From: JAHEEL01 sp963715255
Lineage (GTDB): Bacteria > Actinomycetota > Acidimicrobiia > Spongiisociales > UBA5794
Reading direction: 5' to 3'
DNA: 64,000 nt
Assembly: GCA_963715255.1 (NCBI GenBank)
Contig: CAVQRN010000006.1
Span: forward strand, 128,404-192,403
In this document: positions 17,485 through 26,764 of the stretch, in pieces
Position numbering within the stretch: the stretch's first letter is position 1
Layout: every line of letters starts with the position of its first letter
Notes under the pieces: model-generated
What the model saw: only the letters and a program-made list of their open reading frames with translations
The model's database searches: none
What the model was told of the DNA's origin: nothing
Made by a program: the position numbers and the translations under genes

Positions 17485-19812
17485 ATGAGCGACTTCTTCC
17501 TTGGCGGCCCTATCGAGTCGGCAACGGGCGACCGCGCCGCCGGCCAGCGCACCCTCTACGACGCCTCCGACCTCACAACCCATGGGGTCATTGTCGGCAT
17601 GACCGGATCCGGCAAGACGGGCCTCGGCATCATCTATCTGGAGGAAGCTCTGAGCGCGGGAATACCGACGCTGGTCCTCGATCCCAAGGGCGACATGACG
17701 AATCTGCTCCTTACGTTCCCTGATCTCGCCCCAGCCGACTTCGAACCCTGGATCGATCCTGCAACCGTCGGGGACGACGAGACGATCGGCGATGCGGCAG
17801 CCAAGACGGCGAGCAGATGGACCGAGGGACTTGCCGACTGGGACCTCGACGGAACTGATATCAGAAGCCTCCGGGAGCGCGCGGGATTCACCATCTACAC
17901 ACCGGGCTCAACGACCGGGACACCCCTCGACATCGTCGGCTCCCTCAATGGCCCTCCCGTATCTTTCGACGACAACACGGAGGCACTCCGCGACGAGATC
18001 CTGGGATTCACATCAGGCCTCCTCGGGATGGTCGGCATCGATTCCGATCCCATCTCGTCGAGAGAGACCATCCTGATCACCAACCTCATCGAGCATGCGT
18101 GGCGACACAACCAATCCCTCAACATTGCGACACTGCTCGACTGGATCCAGCGGCCACCAATCAGAAAGCTCGGAATCTTCGATGTCGATGACTTCTTCCC
18201 CCCGAAGGATCGACTCGACCTCGCGATGAAGCTCAACGGACTCCTCGCCTCCCCGGGTTTCGCCACGTGGATGGATGGTTCACCGCTCGACATCGATTCG
18301 CTGCTCTGGGATCAGGACGGCACGCCCCAAGCAGCCGTCATCTACCTCGCTCATCTGTCGGAAGACGAGCGACAGTTCGTCGTCACCCTCGTCCTGTCGA
18401 AACTCATCACCTGGATGCGGAGCCAGCCCGGCAGCGGAGAACTCCGAATCCTTGTGTACATGGATGAGGTCTACGGTTTCGCTCCGCCGACCTCACAGCC
18501 CCCAGCGAAGAAGCCAATCCTGACGCTCCTCAAGCAAGCGAGGGCGTACGGAGTGGGACTCCTTCTCTCGACACAGAATCCTGTCGATCTCGACTACAAA
18601 GCCATGTCGAATGCGGGGACGTGGTGTATCGGACGGCTCCAGACTGAACGTGACAAGAAGCGAATCCTCGAGGCACTCTCTTCGGCGGGAGGAGAGACGG
18701 ACATCGGAGAACTCGATCGCCGCATCTCGGGACTCGACAAGCGAGTGTTCCTCCTCCATTCCACCCGCGACGAGCCGAAACTGTTCACGACTCGTTGGGC
18801 AATGTCCTATCTCCGGGGTCCGCTGACCCCGACGCAGATTTCCACTCTCACGCCCGAACGTCCGCGGCGATCTACTTCACCAGCGCCAATCGAAGACGCT
18901 CCTCGGGCAGATACCACGCACGCGTCGGCCATGCCGATCGTCGCCAACGGAATCTCGGTCTCGCATCTCGACCCTGCGGCACCGTGGGCGACCAAGATCG
19001 GATGCGACGCTGCGGGCACGGCGTACGAAGCGGCGGTTGCGGTTCGGCTCACTGCCCGATACGACGACATACACGCAGGAGTCGACCACACCGTGGAATG
19101 GGAAGCCGTCCTCTTCCCCCTCTCCGGGGACGTCGCTACAGCAATCGAAGTCGACTATGACGAACGGGACTTCCGGGCCGACGGCATCGAAGGTGCGGAG
19201 TACCGGCTGCCCTCGGAGCCTATCGACGCGTCGGCATTCTGGTCGTCGCTCACCAGGGCGTTCAAGGAGCACTTGTACCGCGTCGGCGAAATCACCGTGC
19301 ACAAGAACGCACCGTTGAAGGCCTATTCACGAGTCGGAGAATCAGCGGAGGACTTCGCCGGGCGCTGCGCCGTCGCCGCGGAGGATGGCGCGGACGCTGC
19401 GACCTCGAAGCTCGGGGCCAAGTACGAGAAACAGCTCCGCCGGATCCAACGCGAGATCGAAAAGTATGGGGCGCAGGCGGAACGTGCCGCCGCCGACGCG
19501 TCGGCCGGAGACATCGACATGATGGCGGGAGCCATCTTCGACGTGTTCTCGGGGCGACGCGGTTCCCGGAGCATCTCATCGAGAATGACGACCCGCAGGT
19601 CCACACAGCGACGGATCGAAACCGCCGAGGGGCGTCTCCAACAGAAGGTCGCGGAGTATGAGGATCTCCAGGCAGAGTTCGAAGCGGAGGTCGCCGGCAT
19701 CGTCGAGCTGTGGGACGAGCATGCAGCGGCGATCGAACCGGTCACCGTGCGGCTTGAGAAGAACGACGTCGTCGTTTCCCACACTGCCCTTGTCTGGATC
19801 CCCCGCGCCTGA
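17485..19812 (+). CDS. HerA-like ATPase with C-terminal coiled coil
   Basis: A 775-residue FtsK/HerA-superfamily ATPase. Walker A is GMTGSGKTGL (about residues 38-47), a LDPKGDMTNLL strand follows, Walker B is ILVYMDEVYGF (about 320-330), and the sensor region has LLSTQNPVDLDYKAMSNAG. Residues about 560-770 contain charged helices (QRRIETAEGRLQQKVAEYE) consistent with coiled coil. HerA relatives act as DNA translocases in repair or anti-phage complexes, but no NurA-like or defence partner is next to it. I chose the ATG at 17485 because the frame upstream is only repeat and previous-gene shadow. Confidence 0.83.
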   Translation: MSDFFLGGPIESATGDRAAGQRTLYDASDLTTHGVIVGMTGSGKTGLGIIYLEEALSAGIPTLVLDPKGDMTNLLLTFPDLAPADFEPWIDPATVGDDETIGDAAAKTASRWTEGLADWDLDGTDIRSLRERAGFTIYTPGSTTGTPLDIVGSLNGPPVSFDDNTEALRDEILGFTSGLLGMVGIDSDPISSRETILITNLIEHAWRHNQSLNIATLLDWIQRPPIRKLGIFDVDDFFPPKDRLDLAMKLNGLLASPGFATWMDGSPLDIDSLLWDQDGTPQAAVIYLAHLSEDERQFVVTLVLSKLITWMRSQPGSGELRILVYMDEVYGFAPPTSQPPAKKPILTLLKQARAYGVGLLLSTQNPVDLDYKAMSNAGTWCIGRLQTERDKKRILEALSSAGGETDIGELDRRISGLDKRVFLLHSTRDEPKLFTTRWAMSYLRGPLTPTQISTLTPERPRRSTSPAPIEDAPRADTTHASAMPIVANGISVSHLDPAAPWATKIGCDAAGTAYEAAVAVRLTARYDDIHAGVDHTVEWEAVLFPLSGDVATAIEVDYDERDFRADGIEGAEYRLPSEPIDASAFWSSLTRAFKEHLYRVGEITVHKNAPLKAYSRVGESAEDFAGRCAVAAEDGADAATSKLGAKYEKQLRRIQREIEKYGAQAERAAADASAGDIDMMAGAIFDVFSGRRGSRSISSRMTTRRSTQRRIETAEGRLQQKVAEYEDLQAEFEAEVAGIVELWDEHAAAIEPVTVRLEKNDVVVSHTALVWIPRA

Positions 19813-19816
19813 AACC

Positions 19817-19863
19817 ATCCAGGGTTCGCGTCCCGTCTGAGGCGCTGTCAACCCACGGAACAG
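19817..19863 (+). repeat. Gene-end repeat family A, copy 4 (diverged)
   Basis: Diverged copy (CCAGGGTTCGCGTCCC, hairpin CGTC-TGA-GGCG with one G-T pair, then ACCCACGGAAC), 4 nt after the stop of the HerA-like gene. Its distal half also encodes the last residues of the convergent minus-strand gene. Confidence 0.75.
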
Positions 19864-20777
19864 ACGCCCACTGAAGCCGAGCCCGCTTGCAGGAGCCGCT
19901 GCACTGTCTGGACGACGTCCGCCGGAGTCCTGACTACGTCCACCCACGTGAACCGCACGACACGCCAGCCGTGCAGAAGCGCCTGTCGATCTCGCTCGCG
20001 ATCCCGGGCGAAGGCCTCGGTCAACTCATGCCACCGTCTCGAGTCCCATTCGATCGCCAATCTCGCATCGGGATAGGCCGCGTCGAAGCGCCGCTCCGGG
20101 CTCCAGGGGATCGGGAACTCGAATCGCGCGTCGGGAAGGCCGCCATTGCGAAGGACGTCAGCACCGAGACGTTCAAGTGGTGTTCCATGCCGGGGACCCA
20201 ATTCACGCTCCTCGAGAATCCATCTGATCTTCGTGATTCCAGGCTTGCCCTTCCGAGCGACTCGGTCGACGACCGCCTGCACCTCATCGACACCCGCTCG
20301 TCGGTCGGCAACGACCGAGTCCAGGACGGCGGTGAGGTGCCTGACCGTGAGGAACCTCGACAAGTCGACAACCGTCCGCGGCACTGAAGTGACGGGGAGG
20401 CCGTTGATCTCCACGACGTGCTCCACTTGGAGGTCGTGGCACCGGTGAACGGTAACTCCAGGGAAGACGTGGGTTGTTCGTGAGTGAACAAGCACGCTTG
20501 CCACACCCCGGCGGAGCTTCGGCAGGTCGTGCAGCTCCGCAGCCGAATCATGTGAGACGACAGCGTCGGGCAGAGTCGCTACCGCTGCACGGACAAGGTT
20601 CATGGGACCCGGCATATCGATGATCCGGTAGCCAAACCGTCCAAGCTGCGTCCACCGCTGATCACGTACACGACGATCGATCTGGCCCTTGGAGAGACCA
20701 CTGCGGAGCGCTTGTTCTCGCCGAACCGCTCCTCCCTGGCTTGCGGCGACGTCAGCGAGAGCTCGGTCCGGGTTCAT
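19848..20777 (-). CDS. AbiEi antitoxin-type HTH domain fused to DUF559 endonuclease-like domain
   Basis: A 309-residue protein. Residues about 1-60 form an AbiEi_4-type winged helix (QGGAVRREQALRSGLSKGQIDRRV), the middle is the usual linker domain (LPVTSVPRTVVDLSRF), and residues about 215-300 form a DUF559/Vsr-like PD-(D/E)XK fold (FDAAYPDARLAIEWDSRRWH ... DRERDRQ ... GWRVVRFTWVDV). Such proteins are common in Actinobacteria, often alone; a toxin partner is not adjacent. The role is probably in nucleic acid binding or defence, but this is unproven. Confidence 0.82.
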   Translation of the reverse strand: MNPDRALADVAASQGGAVRREQALRSGLSKGQIDRRVRDQRWTQLGRFGYRIIDMPGPMNLVRAAVATLPDAVVSHDSAAELHDLPKLRRGVASVLVHSRTTHVFPGVTVHRCHDLQVEHVVEINGLPVTSVPRTVVDLSRFLTVRHLTAVLDSVVADRRAGVDEVQAVVDRVARKGKPGITKIRWILEERELGPRHGTPLERLGADVLRNGGLPDARFEFPIPWSPERRFDAAYPDARLAIEWDSRRWHELTEAFARDRERDRQALLHGWRVVRFTWVDVVRTPADVVQTVQRLLQAGSASVGVCSVG

Positions 20778-20829
20778 GCGATCAACATGCCAGATCTGTC
20801 GTCAGGAATCTAGACGCGCGACTGGCCGT

Positions 20830-20881
20830 CGTTCCGCGGGCCCACAGCGCCTCAGGCGGGGACACAAACCCTGGGTACGCG
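20830..20881 (-). repeat. Gene-end repeat family A, copy 5
   Basis: On the minus strand it reads ACCCAGGGTTTGTGTCCCC, hairpin CGCC-TGA-GGCG, then CCCGCGGAACG. It begins 3 nt after the stop of the CBS gene at 20,885, in gene orientation. Confidence 0.85.
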
Positions 20882-20884
20882 GCT

Positions 20885-21253
20885 CTAGCTTTGGCGAAGA
20901 GCCCAGAGAACGTCGCGAATGTCGACGATTCCCAGCAGCTCCTCGCCCACCGCCACGGGGAGGTGCCGGTAGCCGGTCTCGAGGAGCCAGTCTGCCGCTT
21001 CCAAAACGCTCACGTCGGGAGAGACCGTATCGGGGCCATCGGTCATCCATTCGGAGACGGGAGCCTCGACGTCGGCACCCTCCGAGACCGCTCGCACGAG
21101 GTCCCGGTCGGTAATGATTCCGACGAATCGACGACCGTCGACGACGGCGAGCGCACCGATCGACCGGGCAATCAACACTTCGGCGGCATCACCAAGCGTG
21201 GTTTCGGGACCGACCACGTCGGACTCACCGCTGACGAGTGCTTCGACACGCAT
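20885..21253 (-). CDS. Two-CBS-domain protein
   Basis: A 122-residue protein made almost only of two CBS motifs (residues about 8-55 with GRRFVGIITDRDLVRAV, and about 72-118 with GEELLGIVDIRDVLWAL). CBS pairs bind adenine nucleotides or related ligands and regulate partner proteins. It stands between the sigma factor gene and the AbiEi-type gene, all on the minus strand. A second two-CBS protein lies at 38,876; both are followed by repeat A. Confidence 0.85.
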   Translation of the reverse strand: MRVEALVSGESDVVGPETTLGDAAEVLIARSIGALAVVDGRRFVGIITDRDLVRAVSEGADVEAPVSEWMTDGPDTVSPDVSVLEAADWLLETGYRHLPVAVGEELLGIVDIRDVLWALRQS

Positions 21254-21332
21254 GAGTAATCCCTCCGACGGCTCTTACACAGAGGCTAGCCATCCCGACA
21301 GGGTCGATGTCGAACGGCCCGTCCTCAATGTC

Positions 21333-22383
21333 CTAGACGAGATCCTGTTCGCGAATCCCGAAGCTCGGATGGCGCAGCCGGCAGAGCGCGAAGCTTCTCG
21401 AGCTGGCGGATCCGCTCACGGGTCAGATTGAACTCGTCACCGATCTCCTCGAGGGTGCGAGGCACGCCGTCGTAGAAGCCGTATCGGAGTGCCAGGATGC
21501 GCCCCTCGCGCATTGGGAGACGTTCGATCGACTTCCGAAGACTGTTCGCGATATCCATCTCCTCGGTCACCCGGACCGGGTCGACGGCCTCTTCGTCTTC
21601 GATGAAGTCTCCGAGTTGGGCGCCATCCTCACCGATCGGTTGCTCGAGCGAGACCGTGTCGGCGACGCTGAGGGCCAATTCGACTTTGGCGACGTCAACG
21701 CCGGCCTCTTCTGCAATCTCTTCAGGTTTCGGATCGCGACCAAGCTCCGCCTTGAGGCTCGCCTGTGCAGCGCGCACCGCTGCCAGCGTGTCGTGGAGAT
21801 GGACGGGAATCCGCACCGTTCTGGACTTGTCGGCGATGGCTCGCGTGATCGCCTGTCGGATCCACCACGTTGCGTAGGTGGAGAACTTGAATCCCTTGCG
21901 CCAGTCGAACTTCTCGACGGCGCGGATCAGCCCGAGGTTTCCTTCCTGGATGAGGTCGAGGAAGTCGATGCCGGACGTATTGGCGTAGCGACGGGCGTTG
22001 GCGACAACGAGCCGGAGATTGGCCGTGAGGAACGCGTCCTTGGCCTCCTGTCCGCGCCGGGCCTGACGCCGGAGCGTGATCTGCTCGGCCCTTCCCGTGT
22101 AGGCGCCCGCGTCAAGCCGATCCTGCGCCGTCTGACCGCTCTCGATCTTCTGGGCGTAGTCAACTTCCCGCTCGGCCGTGAGCAACTCGTACTCGCCGAT
22201 TGCCGTCAGGTACTGACTCACGAGATCCGTCGTCAGCCGTCCGCGCTCGTCGGTGAGTTTGGAACGATCGCGATCGCGACGTGTGCGTGTGAGCGTGTCT
22301 CGGTCGACGCGCTCCTTCGCTTCCTCGCGCTCCTGCGCCGCTCGGTTCAGGACGGACTTGCTCATGTTCGAGCCGTTTGTCAT
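21333..22383 (-). CDS. Principal-type sigma-70 factor (SigA/HrdB-like), frameshifted near the 3' end
   Basis: RNA polymerase sigma factor, about 350 residues. Regions 1.2 (SQYLTAIGEYELLTAEREV), 2 (ANLRLVVANARRYANTSGIDFLDLIQEGNLGLIRAVEKFDWRKG, described in parts), 3 and 4 (EEIGDEFNLTRERIRQLE) are all present. The uninterrupted frame ends in a false tail; one extra base near 21,391-21,396 hides the expected end ALCRLRHPSF and the TAG at 21,333-21,335. The ATG at 22,383 has GGAGGA upstream. The extent of region 1.1 is short, as in secondary principal-like factors. Confidence 0.9.
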
Positions 22384-22641
22384 CGCGTGATCCTCCACCA
22401 ACGTCATCCAGTACACCCGTCCCGACCCCGTCCAACACACCACAGGGCGGGGAACAGTTCAATATCACACATCTGGGCCGATTTGTGAACCCCGAATCTT
22501 CGAGGGCTCGCCCGGCGCCTCCACCCTTGAAGCGTACGGAGCAGTGGCGGATAGCGCGACGCCAGCATTTGGGGACTCCTAGGCGCACGCCTTGTGGGAT
22601 GCATTGGGAGCGGAGAGACGATCGGCGTCGTCGCCAGAGAA

Positions 22642-23061
22642 TCAGACGCCGTGGAGGATTCCTTCAGGGAGGCCATCCAACAGACCACCGGGGAACAACC
22701 CACCAAGGAGACCACCGGAGAGGCCACCGAGAAGCCCGCCGAAGAGGTCCGGGGCCACGTCGCTGCATTGATCGTGCGCCTCACGCCACGCCGTAGTGTC
22801 AATTTCGCCGTCGACCAGGGAACCGGGCACCGTCACAGAGAATCCCCCATCACGGAGGGTCTCGACGAGCGGGACATTTGCGCCGTGGTCGGCCAGACAT
22901 GACGTGTAGACCTCGAGTTCTTGGGCCAGTCCCGGAGCCTCGGCCTGATCGTCCGCAGTCAGTGCGATGACCAGTCCGATCACGAGGAAGAAGACGACAC
23001 CAACCCCCGCAAGGATCGCTGGGACCGCCCAATCTGCCGGGATTGTTCGGCGTTCGCTCAT
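22642..23061 (-). CDS. Membrane-anchored protein with Gly/Leu repeat tail, unknown function
   Basis: A 139-residue protein with a cytoplasmic start, one membrane segment (residues about 13-34), an extracytoplasmic part with two Cys (YTSCLADHG ... HDQCSDV) that may form a disulfide, and a C-terminal tail of short Gly-Leu repeats (FGGLLGGLSGGLLGGLFPGG). I do not recognise a family. It is transcribed toward the sigma factor gene from an ATG at 23,061 with a purine-rich upstream region. Confidence 0.65.
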   Translation of the reverse strand: MSERRTIPADWAVPAILAGVGVVFFLVIGLVIALTADDQAEAPGLAQELEVYTSCLADHGANVPLVETLRDGGFSVTVPGSLVDGEIDTTAWREAHDQCSDVAPDLFGGLLGGLSGGLLGGLFPGGLLDGLPEGILHGV

Positions 23062-23140
23062 GTCGGCTCCCTTCGGTCGGACAGCTACGGCCCATCGAAG
23101 CTACCTCAGACTCGGTCGTTAGGGTACGCCGACGCCCGGG

Positions 23141-23534
23141 TTGATCACTCTCGCCACCTTCGCAGCCACTGCGATGCTCCTGTTCATCTTGCTGAAACCG
23201 GCTGCGCTCTCCATCATCACGACACGCTCGCTGACCCAGGGTCGCACGGCAGGCCTCGTCACGGTGGCCGGTATCCATGTCGGCAGCATCGTGCATGTGA
23301 TCGCCGTCGCAGTCGGTCTGCCGGCAGTCATCGCCGCGTCGTCTGATGGGCTCTCGGCATGGTTTTCCTAGCGGCAGGGGTCATCTCGGACGGCATCTAC
23401 GCCATCGTCGCCGGCATGTTGGGCGACCAGCTCTCAACGAAGTCACGGTGGAAGCCGGATCCCGCCACGGAGCGGCGGTCATCTATCTCGCTCTCGGAAC
23501 GGCCGCGGCCGTCTCGGGCACCGGGAAGCGCTGA
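23141..23534 (+). pseudogene. LysE-family exporter remnant
   Basis: Three short frames in a row encode pieces of a LysE/RhtB amino-acid exporter: the N-terminal part (SIITTRSLTQGRTAGLVTVAGIHVGSIVHV, seen in parts), then VFLAAGVISDGIYAIVAGMLGDQL, then AAVIYLALGTAAAVSGTGKR. The central third of the family, including the usual NPK segment, is missing. Unlike the other broken genes here, a real deletion is evident, so I call it a pseudogene. Confidence 0.65.
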
Positions 23535-23643
23535 GGCGGGAATCGGTCACGAAACCGCCCATCGCGAGGCAACCCCGGCGAATGGAACGCGGGTGCGTCC
23601 GAAATCCATGGATTCCCCGGGTCCGTTCGTATCCTCATCGTTG

Positions 23644-24672
23644 ATGTCCACCTCGACCCACCTCCCACTGTGTGTGTATTGCGGAACCGCTCGACCTGCG
23701 GACCAGACCAGGTGCCCGCAGTGCGGTCGCCCGTGGATCGACGTCCGGGTTGGCGCTCATGGCCAGGACCGTGTCCCGGCCATGGCCGGTCTGCCCGCTA
23801 TCGGTGGGCAAGCGGCCGCCGACGCGAAGCCGGTACCGGTCTCAGTGTCGCCGGCGCCCGAGTCCGGCGATACCGATCTCCCTCCCGACGAAGAGGAGAC
23901 TCACACTGACTCGAGCAGACGATTCATGTGGCTCATCCCTGCGCTCATCGCCGCCGTCGCCATCGTCGTGATCACTCTCTTCGCGTTCGGCGTCCTCGAC
24001 GGTCCGAACGACGAGACTGACGAGACCGCAGCTCCGGCAACGACGGTTCCTGCGGTTCCCACCACCGCCGTCCCGACGACCGTTCCCCCGGTGCCCACCA
24101 CCACGGTCGCTCCCACCACGACCAGCACTACTACCACCACCACCACGATCCCCGAGCCGTCTTCGTTCCCGGCCGTGGGCGAGGCGATTCCCATGGCCTC
24201 ACTCACACTCAAGGCGAGCGGTATCGGGCCCATCGCCTTCGACGCCGCCGCCCCGGATGCCATCGGGCGCCTGGTCGCCAGCCTCGGGCACCCGGAGGAG
24301 ACCGGTGCCGCAGGAGAGGATCTGGGCCTCTGCGCCGGCGACGACGGGCGTTTCGTTCGCTGGGTCGGCCTGACCGTCGTTGTCTCCGGGACGTTTGCAG
24401 ACGGGACCATCGCCGGCTATCGCTACGAAGACGAGACGGTGCCGACGATGCATCTCGATCTCGCCACACCCTCAGGACTCCGCGTCGGCGATCCGGTCTC
24501 GATGCTCAACCGACTCTACGCCTCGTATCAGATCGACTACGTGTCGTCGGAGGGCACCGATCTGTTCCGGCTATCGGATGCCGACGGCCTGCTCCTGTGG
24601 GGACCCGTGTCGTCGATCGAGGACTCGGGCCGGGTGGAGGGCATCTATGCCCCCGACGTCTGTTCCTCGTAG
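23644..24672 (+). CDS. Zinc-ribbon membrane protein with Thr/Pro linker and extracytoplasmic domain
   Basis: A 342-residue protein. It starts with a zinc ribbon (CVYCG ... CPQCG, residues about 10-30), then a variable stretch, one membrane span (about 98-120), a long Thr/Pro/Val linker, and a C-terminal domain of about 150 residues ending LLLWGPVSSIEDSGRVEGIYAPDVC. This domain is shared with the protein at 26,765-27,658. The two paralogues flank the LCP fusion gene, suggesting a common role in envelope assembly or sensing. No family name known to me. Confidence 0.75.
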   Translation: MSTSTHLPLCVYCGTARPADQTRCPQCGRPWIDVRVGAHGQDRVPAMAGLPAIGGQAAADAKPVPVSVSPAPESGDTDLPPDEEETHTDSSRRFMWLIPALIAAVAIVVITLFAFGVLDGPNDETDETAAPATTVPAVPTTAVPTTVPPVPTTTVAPTTTSTTTTTTTIPEPSSFPAVGEAIPMASLTLKASGIGPIAFDAAAPDAIGRLVASLGHPEETGAAGEDLGLCAGDDGRFVRWVGLTVVVSGTFADGTIAGYRYEDETVPTMHLDLATPSGLRVGDPVSMLNRLYASYQIDYVSSEGTDLFRLSDADGLLLWGPVSSIEDSGRVEGIYAPDVCSS

Positions 24673-24733
24673 GGCCAGTACCTGCCTCACGAACTAGCAT
24701 CCTCATGACCCGCATCCGATCTCAGGGGGACCG

Positions 24734-26704
24734 TTGAGTTCCGCACACATGCCCTGGTGGCGCCGCCTCTTCTCGCCGGCGAACGTCTTGTCCGTCGTTG
24801 CCGGCGTCGTCGTCTTCATCCTCGGACTCGCCGCATGGGATACCCACCGAGGCGTTCTCGTCTCTGCAATCGTCGCCGCCCTCGTCACCGGGATCGTATG
24901 GCTGATCTGGTGGTCGGTATCCGGTCCTCCGGACTTCGCTCGAATTCTCGGTGTCCCGCTTCTCGGTTCTATACCCAACGACGATTCGAGCCCGGCACCG
25001 ATGCTCGCCGATGGCCCCTCCGCTACAAGGGCCGCCTATGAGGACCTCCTCGCTGAGATCGAGGGACACACAAGCGGACAAGTCCTTCTCGTCTCCTCCC
25101 CCGGACCGGGACAAGGAGCGTCGACCGTTGCTCTCAACCTCGCCGTCGCGGCGACGCAGCAAGGGCGTCGGATTGCCTTGATCGACGGCGACACCGCCGG
25201 TCACGGTGTCTCTCGCTTTCTATCCACGGGATCGGAACCGGGGCTGACTGATCTTGCCGACGGCTCGTCGACCCTCGCCGAGACCGCCAGGATGTGGGAG
25301 ATCGGCCCGGACTCCGCACTGCCGATTGTGCCGTCTGGGTCGCCGGGTGCCGCGTCCGAAGTCGCACTCGCCGGACCGGGTCTTGCGGCATCGATCGACC
25401 GGATCGCGGAGCGTGCCGATGCGGTGCTCATCGATGCGCCTCCCATCGCGTGGGACGGAGCGACCGCCCCACTCGCCGCACACGCCGACGGAACCATTCT
25501 CGTCGTGACCGATACTGCCACCGACTCAACCGTAGTGGATACTCGCGACCGTCTTGCTGCCACGGGCGCGCCGGTGATCGGCTACGTCGAGAATCGGACG
25601 AAGCCGCCGTCGTTCTGGCGCCTCCCCGCCGTCCGCATGCTCAAGAGATCCGCGGGGGCGTTCGTCGCGATCGCTCTGGTCTATACCGGTTACACCGGGA
25701 TTCAGATCTACGACTCGTGGTCTGGCGTTGACCGACAAGCCCTCGATACATCCGAAGCCGAGGTTCTGCTCCCGTCTACCAGTGTCCCGCCGATGGCCGA
25801 CGTCGTTGAGGACGATCCCGAAGCACCGTCTCTCGAAGAGATCGTCATCGGCGCACCGACGATCGAAGGCTCCTATCGGTCACTCCTCTTGATCGGCAGC
25901 GATGAGGCCGCCGATCTCGCAGACGTCATTCTTCTCACCGTCCTCCCTGCCGACAAGGAACTCGATCCGTTCATGGTCTCCCTCCCCCGGGATCTCTACG
26001 TGCCGAACCGGTGCACGAACAGCTACAGCCGCATCAATGCCACGCTCCGGGAGTGTGGTGACGTCAACGCACCCACAATGCTTGCCCTTACGGTCGAGGA
26101 TTTCACCGGGATCAAGGTCAACAACTTCGCCGTCTTCGACTTCGATGGATTCGCAGAAGTCATCGACGGTGTCGGCGGCGTTGAGATCTGCGCCGACTAC
26201 CCGATGCGGGACTGGAGGGCTGAGCTCGACTTCCCCGGTGGATGTGTCAACGCAGACGGGGCGATGACACTCGGTTGGGTCCGCTCCCGGCACACGGAGG
26301 AGTTCGTCGACGGACAATGGCGCTCCGTACCGGGCGCCGGCGATCTCATGCGAAACGAGCACCAGCAAGATGTGATCGTCGAGCTGGCGAGGAAGCTCAG
26401 GACCTTCGAATCTCCGACCAATCTCTCGTCCAAGATCGAAGAACTCTCGAAGGCGTTCACCGTAGACGAGAGGTTGGGGATCTCCGATGCACTCAGACTG
26501 GCATGGAGTATCCGCGACATCGACGTCACCGCCATCCAGCGCCTCGCAATACCGGTGAAGCTCGGGAGAACCACAACCGGGCAATCGATCCTCCGGGCAA
26601 CGCAACCCTTCGAAGAATTGCTTTCCGAGTTCTATCCATCGCTGCTCGAGGAACCGAATCCGGCCGGTGAAGCGTCGGCTCCGGTCTCCCCCAGTCAGTT
26701 CTGA
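24734..26704 (+). CDS. Pseudo-BY-kinase (CpsD-like) fused to LytR-CpsA-Psr phosphotransferase
   Basis: A 656-residue fusion. Two N-terminal spans (residues about 15-57) lead to a CpsD/Wzc-like P-loop domain (about 110-295) whose Walker A is SPGPGQGAST, with Ala where the family has the catalytic Lys; Walker A' (ALIDGD) and the VLIDAPP strand remain. A third span (about 312-330) leads to an extracytoplasmic LCP domain (about 375-620) with SLPRDLYVP, the VRSRHTE...RNEHQQ motif and its Arg residues. LCP enzymes attach undecaprenyl-linked glycopolymers to the cell wall. The start is a TTG at 24,734 or ATG at 24,749. The fusion may couple polymer export status to wall ligation; the kinase half is probably inactive as a kinase. 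Confidence 0.85.
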   Translation: MSSAHMPWWRRLFSPANVLSVVAGVVVFILGLAAWDTHRGVLVSAIVAALVTGIVWLIWWSVSGPPDFARILGVPLLGSIPNDDSSPAPMLADGPSATRAAYEDLLAEIEGHTSGQVLLVSSPGPGQGASTVALNLAVAATQQGRRIALIDGDTAGHGVSRFLSTGSEPGLTDLADGSSTLAETARMWEIGPDSALPIVPSGSPGAASEVALAGPGLAASIDRIAERADAVLIDAPPIAWDGATAPLAAHADGTILVVTDTATDSTVVDTRDRLAATGAPVIGYVENRTKPPSFWRLPAVRMLKRSAGAFVAIALVYTGYTGIQIYDSWSGVDRQALDTSEAEVLLPSTSVPPMADVVEDDPEAPSLEEIVIGAPTIEGSYRSLLLIGSDEAADLADVILLTVLPADKELDPFMVSLPRDLYVPNRCTNSYSRINATLRECGDVNAPTMLALTVEDFTGIKVNNFAVFDFDGFAEVIDGVGGVEICADYPMRDWRAELDFPGGCVNADGAMTLGWVRSRHTEEFVDGQWRSVPGAGDLMRNEHQQDVIVELARKLRTFESPTNLSSKIEELSKAFTVDERLGISDALRLAWSIRDIDVTAIQRLAIPVKLGRTTTGQSILRATQPFEELLSEFYPSLLEEPNPAGEASAPVSPSQF

Positions 26705-26764
26705 TACGACGCACCGCTCGGTTGCCCGTAAGATGTAGGCAACCGCCGGGAGGACCGAAATAGC

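Noticed and set aside
17485..19812. Phage-defence HerA system
   Set aside because: The ATPase is HerA-like, but no nuclease, Sir2, DUF4297 or other known partner is adjacent in an operon.
19848..20777. Complete AbiE toxin-antitoxin system
   Set aside because: Only an AbiEi-type domain fused to DUF559 is present; no AbiEii nucleotidyltransferase toxin lies next to it.
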